A DNA stretch of 7,670 nt, from positions 1 through 7,670 of the forward strand of contig CAMWRK010000099.1 in NCBI GenBank assembly GCA_947176655.1. Reading direction: 5' to 3'. This document shows positions 6,224 to 7,670 of this stretch, piece after piece; within the stretch, counting starts at the first letter, position 1; each line of letters starts with the position of its first letter. This stretch comes from an uncultured Prevotellaceae bacterium (lineage in GTDB: Bacteria; Bacteroidota; Bacteroidia; Bacteroidales; Bacteroidaceae). The notes below the pieces were generated by a model. That model made no database searches, was not told where the DNA came from, and saw nothing but the letters and a program-made list of their open reading frames with translations. A program made the translations under genes and the position numbers.

Positions 6224-6266
6224 AAGGGTTAGAGGACGCTGCAAACCGCATTCTCTAACCCTTTTT
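6224..6266 (+). terminator. Intrinsic terminator or attenuator between rpsB and tsf
   Basis: AAGGGTTAGAG (6224-6234) pairs perfectly with CTCTAACCCTT (6253-6263). A G-U and an A-U pair extend this to 13 bp around a 14-nt loop. The 3' arm runs into TTTTT (6262-6266) and then CTTC. This has the shape of a Rho-independent terminator, 26 nt after the rpsB stop and 44 nt before tsf. No TAnnTTTG promoter is visible between it and tsf, so complete termination would leave EF-Ts unexpressed unless another promoter exists. Partial read-through, that is attenuation, is the likeliest reading. Confidence 0.75.
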
Positions 6267-6310
6267 CTTCAGAAAACATCACAAACAACACACTAAAACA
6301 CATTACGACT

Positions 6311-7303
6311 ATGGAAGTTACAATGAGTGACATCAAGAAGCTCCGCGAGATGACAGGCGCCGGTCTGGCCGACTGCAAGAAGGCTCTTGCCGAGAGCGAG
6401 GATATGGACGGTGCAGTAACATACCTGCGCAAGAAGGGTGCTGCCGTTGCAGCCAAGCGCAGCGACCGCGAGGCCGCAGAGGGTTGCGTACTGGTAAAGG
6501 CAGAGAACGGCTTTGCCGCCATTATCGCCCTGAAGTGCGAAACCGACTTCGTGGCAACGAATGCCGACTTCGTGGCTCTGACACGCGAGATTTTGGACGC
6601 TGCCGTAGCAGCTAAGTGCAAGACCATGGACGAGGTGAAGGCTCTGCCCATGGGCGACGGCACCATACAGGACGCCGTTATCGCACGTAGCGGTATCACC
6701 GGCGAGAAGATGGAACTTGACGGCTACTGCGTCATCGAAAGCGAGAACGTTGCAATCTACAACCACATGAACCGCAATGGTCTCTGCGCCATGCTGGCTT
6801 TCAACAAGCCCGTGGCAGATCCCGACTGCGGCAAGAACATTGCCATGCAGATAGCTTCTGCTGCTCCCGTTGCCATCGACGAGAGCGGCGTAAGCCAGGA
6901 GGTCAAGGACAACGAAGTTGCTGTAGCAATAGAGAAGACCAAGGCAGAGCAGATACAGAAAGCCATTGAGGCTGCCCTGAAGAAGGCCGGCATCAATCCC
7001 GCACACGTAGACAGCGAGGATCACATGGAAAGCAACATGGCCAAGGGCTGGATTACCGCCGAGGACGTTGCCCGTGCCAAGGAGATTATCGCCAAGACAG
7101 CCGAGGAAAAGGCCGGCAATCTGAACGAAGCCATGATCCAGAACATAGCCAAGGGTCGCCTGAACAAGTTCCTCAAGGAATCCTGCCTGCTCTCTCAGGA
7201 ATACATCTGGGACAAGAACATGACCGTAGCCCAGTACCTTCAGAGCGTAGACAAGGATCTGACCATTGTGGACATGAAGCGTTTCACTCTGAAAGCAGAG
7301 TAA
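6311..7303 (+). CDS. tsf: Translation elongation factor Ts
   Basis: This 330-residue cytoplasmic nucleotide-exchange factor releases GDP from EF-Tu so that it can be recharged with GTP. The N-terminal UBA-like domain carries IKKLREMTGAGLADCKKAL (8-26), which contacts EF-Tu. KCETDFVATNADFV follows, with the Thr-Asp-Phe motif (78-80) that disrupts Mg2+ binding in EF-Tu. HMNRNGLCAMLAF (152-164) marks the second core subdomain. The C-terminal part includes ESNMAKGWITAEDV and NIAKGRLNKFLKE. It is longer than the E. coli protein (283 residues), in line with Bacteroidota homologues. The start at 6311 (MEVTMSDI) is preferred over the second ATG at 6323 because remembered Bacteroides EF-Ts begins MAVTMADI; the alternative would lose four residues only. 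It has an A-rich leader without a Shine-Dalgarno motif. It is last in the cluster, behind an internal terminator-like hairpin and ahead of a strong terminator. Confidence 0.97.
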   Translation: MEVTMSDIKKLREMTGAGLADCKKALAESEDMDGAVTYLRKKGAAVAAKRSDREAAEGCVLVKAENGFAAIIALKCETDFVATNADFVALTREILDAAVAAKCKTMDEVKALPMGDGTIQDAVIARSGITGEKMELDGYCVIESENVAIYNHMNRNGLCAMLAFNKPVADPDCGKNIAMQIASAAPVAIDESGVSQEVKDNEVAVAIEKTKAEQIQKAIEAALKKAGINPAHVDSEDHMESNMAKGWITAEDVARAKEIIAKTAEEKAGNLNEAMIQNIAKGRLNKFLKESCLLSQEYIWDKNMTVAQYLQSVDKDLTIVDMKRFTLKAE

Positions 7304-7340
7304 ACCTCCACATCACACAAAGGACAACAATACATGCTCA

Positions 7341-7375
7341 GCCGCTGCATCATCCATTGGTGCAGCGGCTTTTTT
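7341..7375 (+). terminator. Rho-independent terminator after tsf
   Basis: GCCGCTGCA (7341-7349) pairs with TGCAGCGGC (7361-7369). Three more pairs, one of them G-U, extend the stem to 12 bp around a 5-nt loop. Six Ts (7370-7375) follow at once. It lies 37 nt beyond the tsf stop codon and has all the parts of a strong intrinsic terminator, closing the translation cluster. Confidence 0.9.
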
Positions 7376-7376
7376 G

Positions 7377-7670
7377 ATGTCTCCCTCCGGGCAAGATCGC
7401 TTCATCAGAGCATGACGCCTCTTGGGCTCTATAGAAAAATAGTTGGGATGACACTCGTATTCTGCTGATGACATCTCCTTCAAAAATCATTACACGTTAG
7501 CGTTGCGACTGAGGGAATCCGGCTGATACTATCAGTGTAAAAGTTCGGATACATGTGTAGAACAGAAAGAGGTGTGCCGTACCATATAGAATTTCAATGC
7601 TCAAAGTATCTCCTGTCTTTCATTTCAACTTATTACATCTTACTGTATTACAAGATGTTGCACAATACAC
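7377..7670. other. Intergenic DNA without a recognisable gene
   Basis: No supported coding frame, RNA gene or promoter is seen in these 294 bases. Short frames exist on the minus strand from about 7490 and 7474, but they run into the tsf terminator and look like chance. One dyad, CTGATA-C-TATCAG (7523-7535), is a 6-bp mirror-paired palindrome that could be an operator half-site pair for a gene beyond the window, but it may be random. The stretch is AT-richer than the neighbouring genes, as expected for a spacer. Confidence 0.6.

Noticed and set aside
6293..7024. Minus-strand open frame of 243 codons opposite tsf
   Set aside because: It is an antisense shadow of EF-Ts with no independent support.
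7322..7474. Short minus-strand frame starting MSSAEYECHPNYF, preceded by GGAG
   Set aside because: The GGAG touches the ATG with no spacing. The frame passes through the tsf terminator hairpin and ends after about 53 codons without any recognisable feature.
7523..7535. CTGATA-C-TATCAG palindrome as a defined operator
   Set aside because: A single 13-bp dyad in AT-rich spacer DNA with no adjacent promoter or gene is not enough to call a binding site.

Overview
The window looks like chromosomal DNA of a Bacteroidota bacterium, most likely order Bacteroidales (Prevotella- or Bacteroides-like). Three things suggest this. The EF-Ts and ribosomal proteins have the sequence style I remember for that order. 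Two promoters match the -33 TTG / -7 TAnnTTTG pattern of the group. Start codons are preceded by A-rich, G-poor leaders with no convincing Shine-Dalgarno sequence. The species cannot be fixed from the window.

Left part, minus strand (1-3953): a secreted or cell-envelope glycoside hydrolase family 2 beta-galactosidase is followed by a strong hairpin, then ribulose-phosphate 3-epimerase (rpe), then the first 36 codons of a signal-peptide-bearing protein that overlaps the rpe stop codon by 4 nt and runs off the window edge. These are ordinary carbohydrate-use and central-carbon genes.

Middle (3954-4436): a divergent intergenic region of almost 500 bp. It holds one Bacteroidota-type promoter for the galactosidase (minus), one for the ribosomal operon (plus), a cluster of inverted repeats between them, and a roughly 135-nt structured leader before rplM.

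Right part, plus strand (4437-7303): the conserved translation cluster rplM (L13), rpsI (S9), rpsB (S2), tsf (EF-Ts). rplM and rpsI are 12 nt apart and clearly co-transcribed. The rpsI-rpsB spacer (150 nt) carries two abutting hairpins and no recognisable promoter. The rpsB-tsf spacer (113 nt) carries an intrinsic-terminator-like hairpin with a 13-bp stem, again without an obvious promoter before tsf. A strong terminator follows tsf. The last 290 or so bases hold no gene that I can support.

The protein-coding content is conventional, and I see no defence system, mobile element, CRISPR array or rRNA/tRNA gene. The material worth following up is RNA-level: the rplM leader, the rpsI-rpsB spacer and the rpsB-tsf internal terminator, all plausible cis-regulatory sites of ribosomal protein and EF-Ts synthesis, plus the unexplained inverted-repeat cluster in the divergent region.
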